Shown: in pieces, positions 27,233 to 36,094 of the stretch
Layout: every line of letters begins with the position of its first letter
Position numbering within the stretch: position 1 is the first letter of the stretch
Origin: Bacteroidota bacterium
GTDB taxonomy: Bacteria > Bacteroidota > Bacteroidia > Bacteroidales > ML635J-15
NCBI GenBank assembly: GCA_029558535.1
Contig: JAKQEK010000337.1
Span: 1-64,000 of the forward strand
Length of the DNA: 64,000 bases
Direction: 5' to 3'
Notes under the pieces: model-generated
What the model saw: only the letters and a program-made list of their open reading frames with translations
The model's database searches: none
Told to the model about the DNA's origin: nothing
Made by a program: the position numbers and the translations under genes

Positions 27233-29002
27233 ATGACAACGGCAAGTTCAGACATATTCAGAATATTAACAGTTGCTCCAAGTTTAATTCAGATTGAAGT
27301 TCTTAATGCAGAGCAATTTAAACAGGATGCAAGCGACTTTACTATTGGTAGCTATTTGAAGATATCGGATGACTCAAATACATCAATCATTGCATTGGTG
27401 CAAAGTTTTAAAATAAAAGAAACTAATCAGGGAGGCGAAACAGCCGTTACTACACCAACTTTTATTTTGGATGCGCAACCAATTGGATTTTTAGATGGTG
27501 AAGGAAATTTTAGGCGAGGAGGACAGCAGATTGCAATCCCACCAAGTAATGTTGAAATTGCAGATGATACGCTATTAAATCAAATATACAGTTCAATTGG
27601 TGTTGAGAAACAATTTTGCTTTTCGACCTTAGCACAAAAACCAAGCATTGAAATTGCAGTTGATGGAGATAAATTCTTTAGTAAACACATTGCCGTTGTG
27701 GGTTCTACTGGTTCCGGAAAATCCGGTACTGTTGCCAAAATTCTACAAGAAGGAATTGCCCCAACATTTGACCAAACTCAACGTGGTGTTTTAAATAACA
27801 CACATATTTTGCTTTTTGATTTACATGGAGAGTATAAAACAGCATTTCCCAAGTCAAAAAAAATTGATGTAAATAATCTTGTTCTTCCTTATTGGTTAAT
27901 GAATTCGGAAGAACTTGAAGAAATGTTTATAGAGAGTAATGAGAATAATTCTCATAATCAGATTTCCCAATTTAGGTATGCAGTAATTCAGAACAAGAAA
28001 AAACACAATCCTAGCGTTGTTAATCCTTCTTATGATTCTCCTTTATATTTTAGCTTAAAAGAAGTTCATAACTACATAAACAACCTTAATAATGAAGTTG
28101 TAGGTAAAATTGATGGCGAAAATTCTAGACCTAAACTTTCTAATGGAACATTGGTTGATGATAGGGATGATTATTATTTCGACCAAGTAAGAACATTTGT
28201 TGTTTCATCTCAAGCAGCCGCAACAAAAGCATCAAATGGTCCTTTCAATGGCGAGTTTGACAGATTTGTAATGCGACTTGAATCAAAAATAAATGATGAT
28301 AGATTAGCATTCCTTTTAAAACCTAAGAAAACAGCCACAACTGAATTTAAAACTGATGACTTTCCAACAATTTTGAAACAATTTATTGGTTACACTGATA
28401 CTGAAAATGAAAACATTACCATTATTGATTTAAGTGGAATTCCCTTTGAAGTTTTAAGTATCGTTGTTTCACTTATCAGCAGGTTAGTATTTGATTTTTG
28501 TTTTTATTATAAATCAGTTAAGGAATCATCAAAAGAAGCACCTTTTCTTTTAGTGTTGGAAGAAGCACATAATTACATCCCACAAAGCGAAGGGGCAAAA
28601 TACCATTCTGTTAAAAAATCAATTGAACGAATTGCAAAGGAGGGCAGAAAATATGGTTTATCGCTAATGATTGTAAGTCAGCGACCATCTGAAATTTCCG
28701 AAACAATCTTTTCTCAGTGCAATAATTTTGTAGCGATGAGATTGACAAATCCATCAGACCAACAATATGTAAAAAGACTAATGCCTGACAGTATCAGCGC
28801 AATAACAGATACGCTTCCCGTTTTAGAAAGACAAGAAGCATTAATTATTGGTGATAGTATACCAATTCCAACAATTGTCAGAATAAAAGATTTAATCGAC
28901 AAACCAGATTCAAACGATATTGCATTTAGGACGGAATGGAAAAAGGACTGGGTTCAAATTACTTTTGATGCTCTGATTAAAAAAATAAAGAAAGAGGTTT
29001 AA
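27233..29002 (+). CDS. HerA-type FtsK/HerA superfamily ATPase (DUF87)
   Basis: The protein is a hexameric DNA translocase by family. Walker A GSTGSGKS is at 157-164, Walker B with catalytic Glu is in LVLEEAHNYIP, and there is a conserved Arg-rich stretch IAKEGRKYGLSLMIVSQRPSEIS. The N-terminal about 130 residues form the HAS-barrel-like region of HerA. Bacterial HerA homologues outside archaeal repair loci usually pair with nucleases or SIR2 proteins in phage defence. Here it follows a nuclease-like gene by 3 bp, so the two are almost certainly one system. 589 residues is normal. Confidence 0.88.
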   Translation: MTTASSDIFRILTVAPSLIQIEVLNAEQFKQDASDFTIGSYLKISDDSNTSIIALVQSFKIKETNQGGETAVTTPTFILDAQPIGFLDGEGNFRRGGQQIAIPPSNVEIADDTLLNQIYSSIGVEKQFCFSTLAQKPSIEIAVDGDKFFSKHIAVVGSTGSGKSGTVAKILQEGIAPTFDQTQRGVLNNTHILLFDLHGEYKTAFPKSKKIDVNNLVLPYWLMNSEELEEMFIESNENNSHNQISQFRYAVIQNKKKHNPSVVNPSYDSPLYFSLKEVHNYINNLNNEVVGKIDGENSRPKLSNGTLVDDRDDYYFDQVRTFVVSSQAAATKASNGPFNGEFDRFVMRLESKINDDRLAFLLKPKKTATTEFKTDDFPTILKQFIGYTDTENENITIIDLSGIPFEVLSIVVSLISRLVFDFCFYYKSVKESSKEAPFLLVLEEAHNYIPQSEGAKYHSVKKSIERIAKEGRKYGLSLMIVSQRPSEISETIFSQCNNFVAMRLTNPSDQQYVKRLMPDSISAITDTLPVLERQEALIIGDSIPIPTIVRIKDLIDKPDSNDIAFRTEWKKDWVQITFDALIKKIKKEV

Positions 29003-29017
29003 ATTACAATAAATCAA

Positions 29018-29036
29018 CACACAGTCGTAAGCACAT
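29018..29036. repeat. 19-bp direct repeat, copy 1
   Basis: CACACAGTCGTAAGCACAT occurs identically at 39097-39115. One copy lies just after the HerA gene and the other just after hsdR, so each marks the end of a defence module. Confidence 0.85.
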
Positions 29037-29069
29037 ATGAAATTTTGCTTATGCACCCTGCTAAATTGT

Positions 29070-29077
29070 TACTTTTG
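29070..29077 (+). promoter_or_regulatory. -7 box of the type I RM operon
   Basis: TACTTTTG matches TAnnTTTG, with a TTTG at 29044-29047 as a possible -33 element. The spacing (22 bp) is on the long side. Confidence 0.4.
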
Positions 29078-29117
29078 AGCATTAATAAAATGACTAACTA
29101 AAAAAGATATTTAATAA

Positions 29118-31358
29118 ATGAGTATAAACACACAATCGCTTCAACCGCTTATCAACTTTATCTACTCGGTAGCTGACCAGATATTGATTAATACCTACGA
29201 GCCAAGCAAATACAAAGATGTTATCCTTCCAATGACAGTTATCAGGCGTTTGGATGCCGTGTTGGAGCCAACCAAAGACAAGGTTTTAGAAACACACGAA
29301 AAATATAAAGACAAACTGAACGACCTGACAGCTTTGCTAACTAGCAAACAAAACGGTAGTGGACACGCATTTTATAATACTTCGCCTTACACCTTGAAAA
29401 AGTTGTTGGACGACCCTAAAAATCTTCGCAGCAATTTTGAAAATTACTTGAATGGCTTTTCATATAATGTGCAAGACATTATTACAAAGTTTAAGTTTCG
29501 CAATGAATTAGAAACATTGGACGAAGCAGGGAAACTGTTTTCTACTATTGAAAAATTTGTTTCGCCTAAAATTGACTTGCGACCACAAAGTTTGCCGCCT
29601 TTGGCAATGGGTTATGTGTTTGAAGATTTGCTCCGCAGGTTTAATGAAGCCACCAATGCCGAAGCAGGACGACATTTTACACCTCGTGAAATTATTGAAC
29701 TGATGACACACGTTTTGTTTTTGCCTGTCAAAGAGCAAATACAGAACGGAACATTTTTGATTTACGACCCTTGTGCTGGTTCGGGTGCAATGCTTACCGA
29801 ATCGAAGAAATACATTACCGATGAAGACGGTGAAATAAAATCGAAAGCCACGGTTCATGTTTACGGGCAGGAAAACACGCCTACCATTTACGCCATTTCA
29901 AAATCAGATATGCTGTTGAAAGGCGAAGACCCTGAAAAAATTGTGTATGGTAGCACTTTGAGCCAATACGGTTTTCCAAAAGAACTTCGTTTTGATTTTA
30001 TGCTTACCAATCCGCCTTATGGAACAAGTTGGGCTGATGATAAAAAAGCATTGAGCGTTGGCGACAAAGGCAAAATCATTGACCCACGTTTTCAAATTAA
30101 AAAGCTGTATGTGGCAGAACCTGCCGTTACCCGTGTAAATGACGGTCAGTTGATGTTTGTGTTGCATATGCTTAGCAAGATGAAAGACACCGAGCAAGGC
30201 AGCCGCATTGCTTCTGTTCACAATGGTTCGGCTTTGTTTACAGGCGATGCAGGACAAGGCGAAAGCGAAATCCGCAAACACATTTTAGAAAGCGATATGT
30301 TGGAAGCCATCATTGCGTTGCCCAACGATATTTTTTACAACACAGGTATTCCCACTTATATTTTCATCATTACCAACCGCAAGCCGAAAAACAGAAAAGG
30401 CAAAGTGCAACTCATCAATGCAAATGGCGAGCAGTTTTATGGCAAGATGAAAAAATCATTGGGAAGCAAACGCAACGAGTTGGTACCAAGCAACATCAAC
30501 GATATTACCAAACTGTATCAGGATTTTAAAGAAACTGAGTTCAGCAAATTGTTTGACAATAATGAGTTTGGTTATGCTCAAATTATTGTGCACCGCCCAT
30601 TACGCCTGATGGTGCAGTTTACCGCCAAACGAGTGGCTTCACTTCGCTTCGTGAGCAACAACGCTGCTTTGCGTGAAGAACTCTACAAAGAATTTGGCAA
30701 CGAAGTGTATGACAAAAAAGCCACCGACAAACTGGAACAATGGCTACTCAACTACTTTATGCAAGACAATGACGAAGAAGAAACCGAAGACGGAGAAGCT
30801 GAAATCACCCTTGCATCATTGCCCAAGAAGAAACAGAAAATTGTAAAACAGCTTTGCGATACGGCTATTTGGCAACGTGACCTTGACTTGATGAACCACG
30901 CCAAAAAATTGGCTGAAACCTTTGGCGAAAAACTTTTTGACGACTTTAATGTGTTTGAAGAAAAGCTGGATAAGGAATTGAAAAAGCACAGCATAAAACT
31001 GGCAGCCAAAGACAAAAAAGATTTGCTGAGTGCTGTAAGCTGGACAGACCCCAAAGCAGCAGCCGTGATAAAAAAGAAACACAAAGACGGCACGATAGAA
31101 TATGTAAGCGACCCTGCCTTGAAAGATTACGAAAACATACCGCTGAAAGAAGACATACAAACCTTTTTTGAACGGGAAGTAATACCCTTTGCCGATGATG
31201 CCTGGTGGAATACAGACGAAACCAAAATTGGTTACGAGATAAACTTCAACAAATATTTTTACCAATACACACCGCCACGCAACAAAGCCGACATAGCTGC
31301 CGACCTGTTTGCCATTGAACAAGAAACCGAAAACCTGTTAAAAGAAATTGCGGGATGA
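29118..31358 (+). CDS. hsdM: type I restriction-modification methyltransferase subunit
   Basis: HsdM supplies N6-adenine methylation in the type I complex (M2S for modification, R2M2S for restriction). The AdoMet motif DPCAGSG is at 217-223 and the catalytic NPPY at 298-301. The N-terminal helical domain (YKDVILPMTVIRRLDAVLE) is typical. At 746 residues it is longer than classic HsdM (about 500-530); the extra C-terminal part is charged and may contact HsdS or HsdR. It overlaps hsdS by 4 bp. Codons look GC-richer than the surrounding chromosome, consistent with transfer. Confidence 0.95.
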   Translation: MSINTQSLQPLINFIYSVADQILINTYEPSKYKDVILPMTVIRRLDAVLEPTKDKVLETHEKYKDKLNDLTALLTSKQNGSGHAFYNTSPYTLKKLLDDPKNLRSNFENYLNGFSYNVQDIITKFKFRNELETLDEAGKLFSTIEKFVSPKIDLRPQSLPPLAMGYVFEDLLRRFNEATNAEAGRHFTPREIIELMTHVLFLPVKEQIQNGTFLIYDPCAGSGAMLTESKKYITDEDGEIKSKATVHVYGQENTPTIYAISKSDMLLKGEDPEKIVYGSTLSQYGFPKELRFDFMLTNPPYGTSWADDKKALSVGDKGKIIDPRFQIKKLYVAEPAVTRVNDGQLMFVLHMLSKMKDTEQGSRIASVHNGSALFTGDAGQGESEIRKHILESDMLEAIIALPNDIFYNTGIPTYIFIITNRKPKNRKGKVQLINANGEQFYGKMKKSLGSKRNELVPSNINDITKLYQDFKETEFSKLFDNNEFGYAQIIVHRPLRLMVQFTAKRVASLRFVSNNAALREELYKEFGNEVYDKKATDKLEQWLLNYFMQDNDEEETEDGEAEITLASLPKKKQKIVKQLCDTAIWQRDLDLMNHAKKLAETFGEKLFDDFNVFEEKLDKELKKHSIKLAAKDKKDLLSAVSWTDPKAAAVIKKKHKDGTIEYVSDPALKDYENIPLKEDIQTFFEREVIPFADDAWWNTDETKIGYEINFNKYFYQYTPPRNKADIAADLFAIEQETENLLKEIAG

Positions 31359-32656
31359 TTGCAACAGAAGTGAAATATAAGAAAACAGGCGTAGAATGGA
31401 TTCCTGAAATTCCAAATCATTGGGAAGTCAGAAGATTGAAACAATTTTCAAAAATAGAAACTGGAACAACTCCACCTAAAATTGATAATTCCAACTACTC
31501 TGAGAAAGGAATTCCTTGGATTAAACCCGATAATCTAAATGATTTTGAACCATTAATTGATTCCAAAGAAAAAATATCAAAAGATGGATTAAAAGGTGCA
31601 AGATTAATACCCAAGGATTCTGTTTTAGTATGTTGTATAGGAACAATAGGGAAAATTGGTGTGGCAGGAATTGATTTAACCACCAATCAGCAAATAAATT
31701 CTGTGATTTTCAATCAGGAAATCGTATTGCCAAGATTTGGGAAATATTTAATATTTTCATCAGAAAAGGAACATTGGCGTATTTCAACAAAATCAGTTGT
31801 TTCTATTCTTAATAAGTCGGCTCAAGGAAGTATAAAATTTCCCATTCCGCCACTTAACGAACAGAAAGTAATTGCCAATTACCTTGACGCCCAATCCGTC
31901 AAAATCACCCATTTCATCCAAACCAAGCAACGCTTTATTGAATTGCTGAAAGAACAAAGGCAAAGCATTATTAGCAATGCCGTAACAAAAGGCATTGATG
32001 ATGGCGTGAAGATGAAGGAAACGGTGTTGGGCAAAATTCCTGAACATTGGGAAGTGAGAAGGTTGGGAACAATCGGTAGATTTTCAAAAGGCGGAAACAT
32101 TTCACGTTCAGAATTAATCTATACAGATGGAGGAGTTCCTGCAATTCTATACGGAGACCTTTATACCAAATATGATATAGTTGCCGAAAATATTATAAAT
32201 CGTATTACAAAGGAAACAGCAGCAAATTCTGTTGAGCTTAAAAAAGGCGATTTACTTTTTACAGGTTCAGGAGAAACAAAAGAAGATATTGGCAAGTGTG
32301 TTGTATTCAACAGCGATGAACCTGCTTATGCTGGCGGTGATGTAATTATTTTTAAGCAAGACATTTTTGATAGCTACTTTATAAGCTATTCTCAAAATAG
32401 TTCAATCGCCAAATACCAAAAAGCCATTTCATCAAAAGGAGAAATCATTGTGCATACTTATGGCTCAAAACTCCGTGATGTGATTTTGCCTTATCCGCCA
32501 ACAATAGAAGAACAAAAACAAATTGTGGAACATATAAAAGCCGAAACCCAAAATCTTGACATTGCCATCAGCAAAGCCGAAAGAGAAATAGAGTTGATAA
32601 AAGAATACAGAGAAGCTATGGTATCGGAAGCAGTAATGGGAAAAATGAAATTATAA
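31355..32656 (+). CDS. hsdS: type I restriction specificity subunit
   Basis: HsdS determines the bipartite DNA recognition sequence. Two target recognition domains are visible, each introduced by the same HWEVRRL motif (near residues 25 and 230), and each ends in a helical spacer with PPxxEQ (PPLNEQKVIANYLDAQ and PPTIEEQKQIVEHIKAE). 433 residues is typical. It overlaps hsdM by 4 bp. Four bases separate it from the DUF262 gene that follows, which is unusual because hsdR normally comes next. The recognition sequence cannot be predicted by eye. Confidence 0.95.
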   Translation: MIATEVKYKKTGVEWIPEIPNHWEVRRLKQFSKIETGTTPPKIDNSNYSEKGIPWIKPDNLNDFEPLIDSKEKISKDGLKGARLIPKDSVLVCCIGTIGKIGVAGIDLTTNQQINSVIFNQEIVLPRFGKYLIFSSEKEHWRISTKSVVSILNKSAQGSIKFPIPPLNEQKVIANYLDAQSVKITHFIQTKQRFIELLKEQRQSIISNAVTKGIDDGVKMKETVLGKIPEHWEVRRLGTIGRFSKGGNISRSELIYTDGGVPAILYGDLYTKYDIVAENIINRITKETAANSVELKKGDLLFTGSGETKEDIGKCVVFNSDEPAYAGGDVIIFKQDIFDSYFISYSQNSSIAKYQKAISSKGEIIVHTYGSKLRDVILPYPPTIEEQKQIVEHIKAETQNLDIAISKAEREIELIKEYREAMVSEAVMGKMKL

Positions 32657-32660
32657 GGGT

Positions 32661-34115
32661 ATGGCAGCAGTGGATAAAAACAAAATAGTAGCCGGAACCG
32701 CCTTGTTTAAGAGCATATTTGCTTTCGAGGGTGGCTATTCTATAAAAATACCCGACTATCAACGTCCATATGTGTGGAATGCCGATAAGGTAGAAACCCT
32801 TATTAACGATTTGCAATATCACATCGAACACAATAGCGGACAGCCTTACTACATGGGAAGCATTTTGTTTTTTTGTCAAAATGGTGGCTACGAAATTATT
32901 GACGGTCAACAGCGGCTTACTTCACTGCTTATTTTAGACAAAATTGCCAACAAAGGTCAAAGCATTTTGTCAACACATACCGATAAAATTCAGTTCTTTT
33001 TCAATTCGCCCATTTCAAAGAAGAACATTGTAGAAGTAAAAAACTTTGTGAATGACTATAAAACCGATTGGTTGCAAAATAATTGGAACACAGTTGTTTC
33101 CGATTTAGCTTTTTCGGTAATAGTAACCAATCGGCAGGACGATGCCTTTTCGTTTTTCGAAACGCAAAACAACCGTGGCGTAAAATTGGGAGCAGCCGAT
33201 TATCTGAAATCGTTTCACCTGCGTGAACTCAGAGAAGAAGAGGGAAAACAGATAGCTTTTGCAAAGCAATGGGATGCCAATAATACCAATCAGTTTTTAA
33301 ACTATCTGTTTAATCAGGTAGTTTGGCGTGGTCGCTCGTGGAAAGGCAGCAATGTTTGGTACGAATCGCAAGAAGATGTATTGCAAGAGTTTCAAAAGAA
33401 AACCCGTGACCCTGAAACTAAAAATCAGGTTCAGATTTTCCCAACGGTAAAAAACAAAATAGCACACGCCATTCGATACGATGAGAATGACGGCATTTTG
33501 CTCGACACTTCGCCCATAGCATTAAAATCGCACGCCATCAATTATCCTTTTGCCTTGCGTCAACCCATAGAAAAAGGAATTGGTTTTTTTCTTTATTCCG
33601 AAAGATATGCAGCTATGTATCATTTTCTGTTTCATACCGAACATTCGAAAGACAGCGAATTGTTTAAGTTCAAGGAATTTTATAAATCCGTTTACAGCCA
33701 TAGTGGAATGTCAGAGTATCTGAAATCGCTCTATCGCTTGTGCATGGTTTTGTATTATGACAAGTTTGAATCGAAACACATTGACAATTTTTCCAAACAT
33801 CTCGATTATTTTATTGGCGTGTATCGAGTTGAATTGAGCAGTATTTATGATAAAACTGCCATCCGAATTTTAAGAGATAAAAAGCAAAATTTACTCGATA
33901 TTATTTCGCAGGCTTTTATTCCCGAACAAGTGTTTGATTTTATAATGGAAAACACCAACGATACGGTATTCAGAGACGAAACCATTCCACTTGTAAAAGA
34001 AAATGGACAAATACTTTATGCTGTAAGAAGTAACTACAAAAGAGCCTTGCTTAAATATTACGAAAAAGAAGACCAAACAAGTTTAAAAGCATTAAAAGAG
34101 TGGATAAAACTATGA
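32661..34115 (+). CDS. DUF262 protein, GmrS-like half
   Basis: DUF262 is the ParB/sulfiredoxin-like NTPase domain of GmrSD/BrxU type IV restriction enzymes, which attack DNA with modified bases. Seen here: YQRPYVW near the start and the catalytic-type DGQQRLTS with Asp81-Arg85. No DUF1524 HNH motif (HxxP with a downstream Asn) is found in the C-terminal part, so it lacks its own nuclease. The next gene overlaps by 4 bp (ATGA) and has both domains. The pair may form a heteromer inside this type I operon. The exact role, restriction or modulation, is unknown. Confidence 0.8.
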   Translation: MAAVDKNKIVAGTALFKSIFAFEGGYSIKIPDYQRPYVWNADKVETLINDLQYHIEHNSGQPYYMGSILFFCQNGGYEIIDGQQRLTSLLILDKIANKGQSILSTHTDKIQFFFNSPISKKNIVEVKNFVNDYKTDWLQNNWNTVVSDLAFSVIVTNRQDDAFSFFETQNNRGVKLGAADYLKSFHLRELREEEGKQIAFAKQWDANNTNQFLNYLFNQVVWRGRSWKGSNVWYESQEDVLQEFQKKTRDPETKNQVQIFPTVKNKIAHAIRYDENDGILLDTSPIALKSHAINYPFALRQPIEKGIGFFLYSERYAAMYHFLFHTEHSKDSELFKFKEFYKSVYSHSGMSEYLKSLYRLCMVLYYDKFESKHIDNFSKHLDYFIGVYRVELSSIYDKTAIRILRDKKQNLLDIISQAFIPEQVFDFIMENTNDTVFRDETIPLVKENGQILYAVRSNYKRALLKYYEKEDQTSLKALKEWIKL

Positions 34116-36094
34116 TTGAAGATTTAATAGTTACACGCAATCTATCAATAAAATCGGATTTAATTACATTGAAAAATGTAGTTGAAAACGAACGCTTTTA
34201 TTCCATTCCGCTTTACCAACGATTGTATGTATGGGGCGAAGACCAGGTTACTACTTTGCTCGAAGATTTGGAACGAGCCACCAAAACACCCGATAATTAC
34301 TATTTCTTGGGTGGTACTATGATTATTAGCAATCAAAGTAAATACGACTTAATAGACGGGCAGCAACGGTTTACCACTCTTTGGTTACTAAGTTACGAGT
34401 TGAAAAATGAGTTGGAAGCATTTGCCTATGCAACAATTAATAAGTCGTATGTAAAACGGCTTTCATTTGCCATCAGAGATTTTGCCAATCAATATTTTAC
34501 CAATCCCGATAATTATTCTCAACTATCAAAAGAAGAAAAATTACAACTTGAAGGAATCACACAGGCACAAAAAACTATACAAACATTTTTAAATGCCGAT
34601 GAAAGAGGAAACATCAATGAATTTAAGCAAAAGCTAACAAAATTTCTTTTTGAGAGAGTTGCTTTTATTGAAACCGTAATGCCTGCAGGAATTGACGAGA
34701 ACCGACTTTTTGAGGTACTAAACAACAGGGGCGTTCAACTTCAACACCACGAAATAATTAAATCGAAACTTATTCAATACATACCCGATGATGAAAAAAG
34801 AAAATACGCACAGATATGGGAAGCTTGTTCCATTATGGACAACTATATTGAAAAGAATATAAAAGACGTTTGTGGCTTCAAGTGGGGTGATATAACTCAA
34901 AAAGAAACAGACGAAGATGTAGAAATTGGTTTGCCCTCAGATATTATGAATCGGATTGCCAAATCAACATCAGATTATGAAGACAAACATTTAACCGAAA
35001 TACTTGGGTGGGATAAATATGATTTAAAAGAAGAAAATGAAGAGTACGACTACGATTCTGGCAAAGTGAGAAGTATCATTAGTTTTCCAATGTTTCTGCA
35101 ACATGCTTTAAGAATTTTTATTTTTAAAAACAAATACGAAGGTTTTACTACCGAAAAAGTTGCAGAGGTCAACGAAAAAAAATTGATTGAAACATTTGAA
35201 AACTATTTTTATCCCTATTATCTCAACGAAACCAAAGTAAAAGCATTTATTGAATTACTCCTGAAACTTCGAATAAATTTCGACAAACACGTTATTAAGT
35301 GGATTGAAAAAGAAGCAAATCAGGAAATTCACCTGATAAAAAGATTATATCAAAACAAAAAGGTACTGCAACGAAAAGAGCCATTAAGCAATGAAGGTTT
35401 TGCTCTTTTGCAAAGTATGCTTTATCACTCGCAACAGATAACCACTTTATACTGGCTGACTCCGTTTTTAAACAAAACTTTACAAGAAGATAATACGGAA
35501 AATCTATACAAGTACCTTTTAAAACTCGATAACCTAATGTTTTGCTCTCAACTTTCAGAAGATTTGAGTTTAAGGAGCTGGAATTTGCTTGATAATAAAT
35601 TAAATAATTTTAACCCCAATATTAAGGCACTAAGCAGACCAAGCGGTACTGCTTTTTGGAGTTACTGGTTTTACAAAACAGATTTTTTACTTTGGTATTT
35701 AAAAGCAAGTCAACAAGGCGATGACTGGAAAAATTACCGAATGACGAAGAAAAATTCTGTTGAGCATATTTCGCCACAAAACAGAAGGGATTATGACGAA
35801 AACACACTTTGGGACGAGAACGAAACTCTTTCAGATGATGAAAAAAAGAAACGTCTCGATGATTTTGGTAATTTGGTTTTATTGGCAGTTGGTATGAACT
35901 CTGAGTATTCCAATAAAAGTTTTGCGGAAAAGCGCACATCATTTTTTGAAAAGAAGAGATTAGATTCATTGAAATCTGCTTTAATATTCGAAAATCAAAA
36001 ATGGAATTGGGCTTTGTGCGAACAACATAGAAATGAAATGACAACTCTATTTGAAGAATACTTTATAAAAACGATGAATAATGGCGACATTTAG
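34112..36094 (+). CDS. DUF262-DUF1524 protein, GmrSD-like type IV nuclease
   Basis: The N-terminal DUF262 has YQRLYVW and DGQQRFTT (Asp82-Arg86). The C-terminal DUF1524 HNH-type nuclease has the motif VEHISPQN with His552 and the later DDFGNLVLL with Asn587. GmrSD enzymes cleave glucosylated or otherwise modified phage DNA using NTP. I start at the ATG that overlaps the previous stop as ATGA; a GTG 12 bases upstream is possible but less likely. It overlaps hsdR by 14 bp, so all five genes from hsdM on are translationally linked. Confidence 0.88.
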   Translation: MIEDLIVTRNLSIKSDLITLKNVVENERFYSIPLYQRLYVWGEDQVTTLLEDLERATKTPDNYYFLGGTMIISNQSKYDLIDGQQRFTTLWLLSYELKNELEAFAYATINKSYVKRLSFAIRDFANQYFTNPDNYSQLSKEEKLQLEGITQAQKTIQTFLNADERGNINEFKQKLTKFLFERVAFIETVMPAGIDENRLFEVLNNRGVQLQHHEIIKSKLIQYIPDDEKRKYAQIWEACSIMDNYIEKNIKDVCGFKWGDITQKETDEDVEIGLPSDIMNRIAKSTSDYEDKHLTEILGWDKYDLKEENEEYDYDSGKVRSIISFPMFLQHALRIFIFKNKYEGFTTEKVAEVNEKKLIETFENYFYPYYLNETKVKAFIELLLKLRINFDKHVIKWIEKEANQEIHLIKRLYQNKKVLQRKEPLSNEGFALLQSMLYHSQQITTLYWLTPFLNKTLQEDNTENLYKYLLKLDNLMFCSQLSEDLSLRSWNLLDNKLNNFNPNIKALSRPSGTAFWSYWFYKTDFLLWYLKASQQGDDWKNYRMTKKNSVEHISPQNRRDYDENTLWDENETLSDDEKKKRLDDFGNLVLLAVGMNSEYSNKSFAEKRTSFFEKKRLDSLKSALIFENQKWNWALCEQHRNEMTTLFEEYFIKTMNNGDI

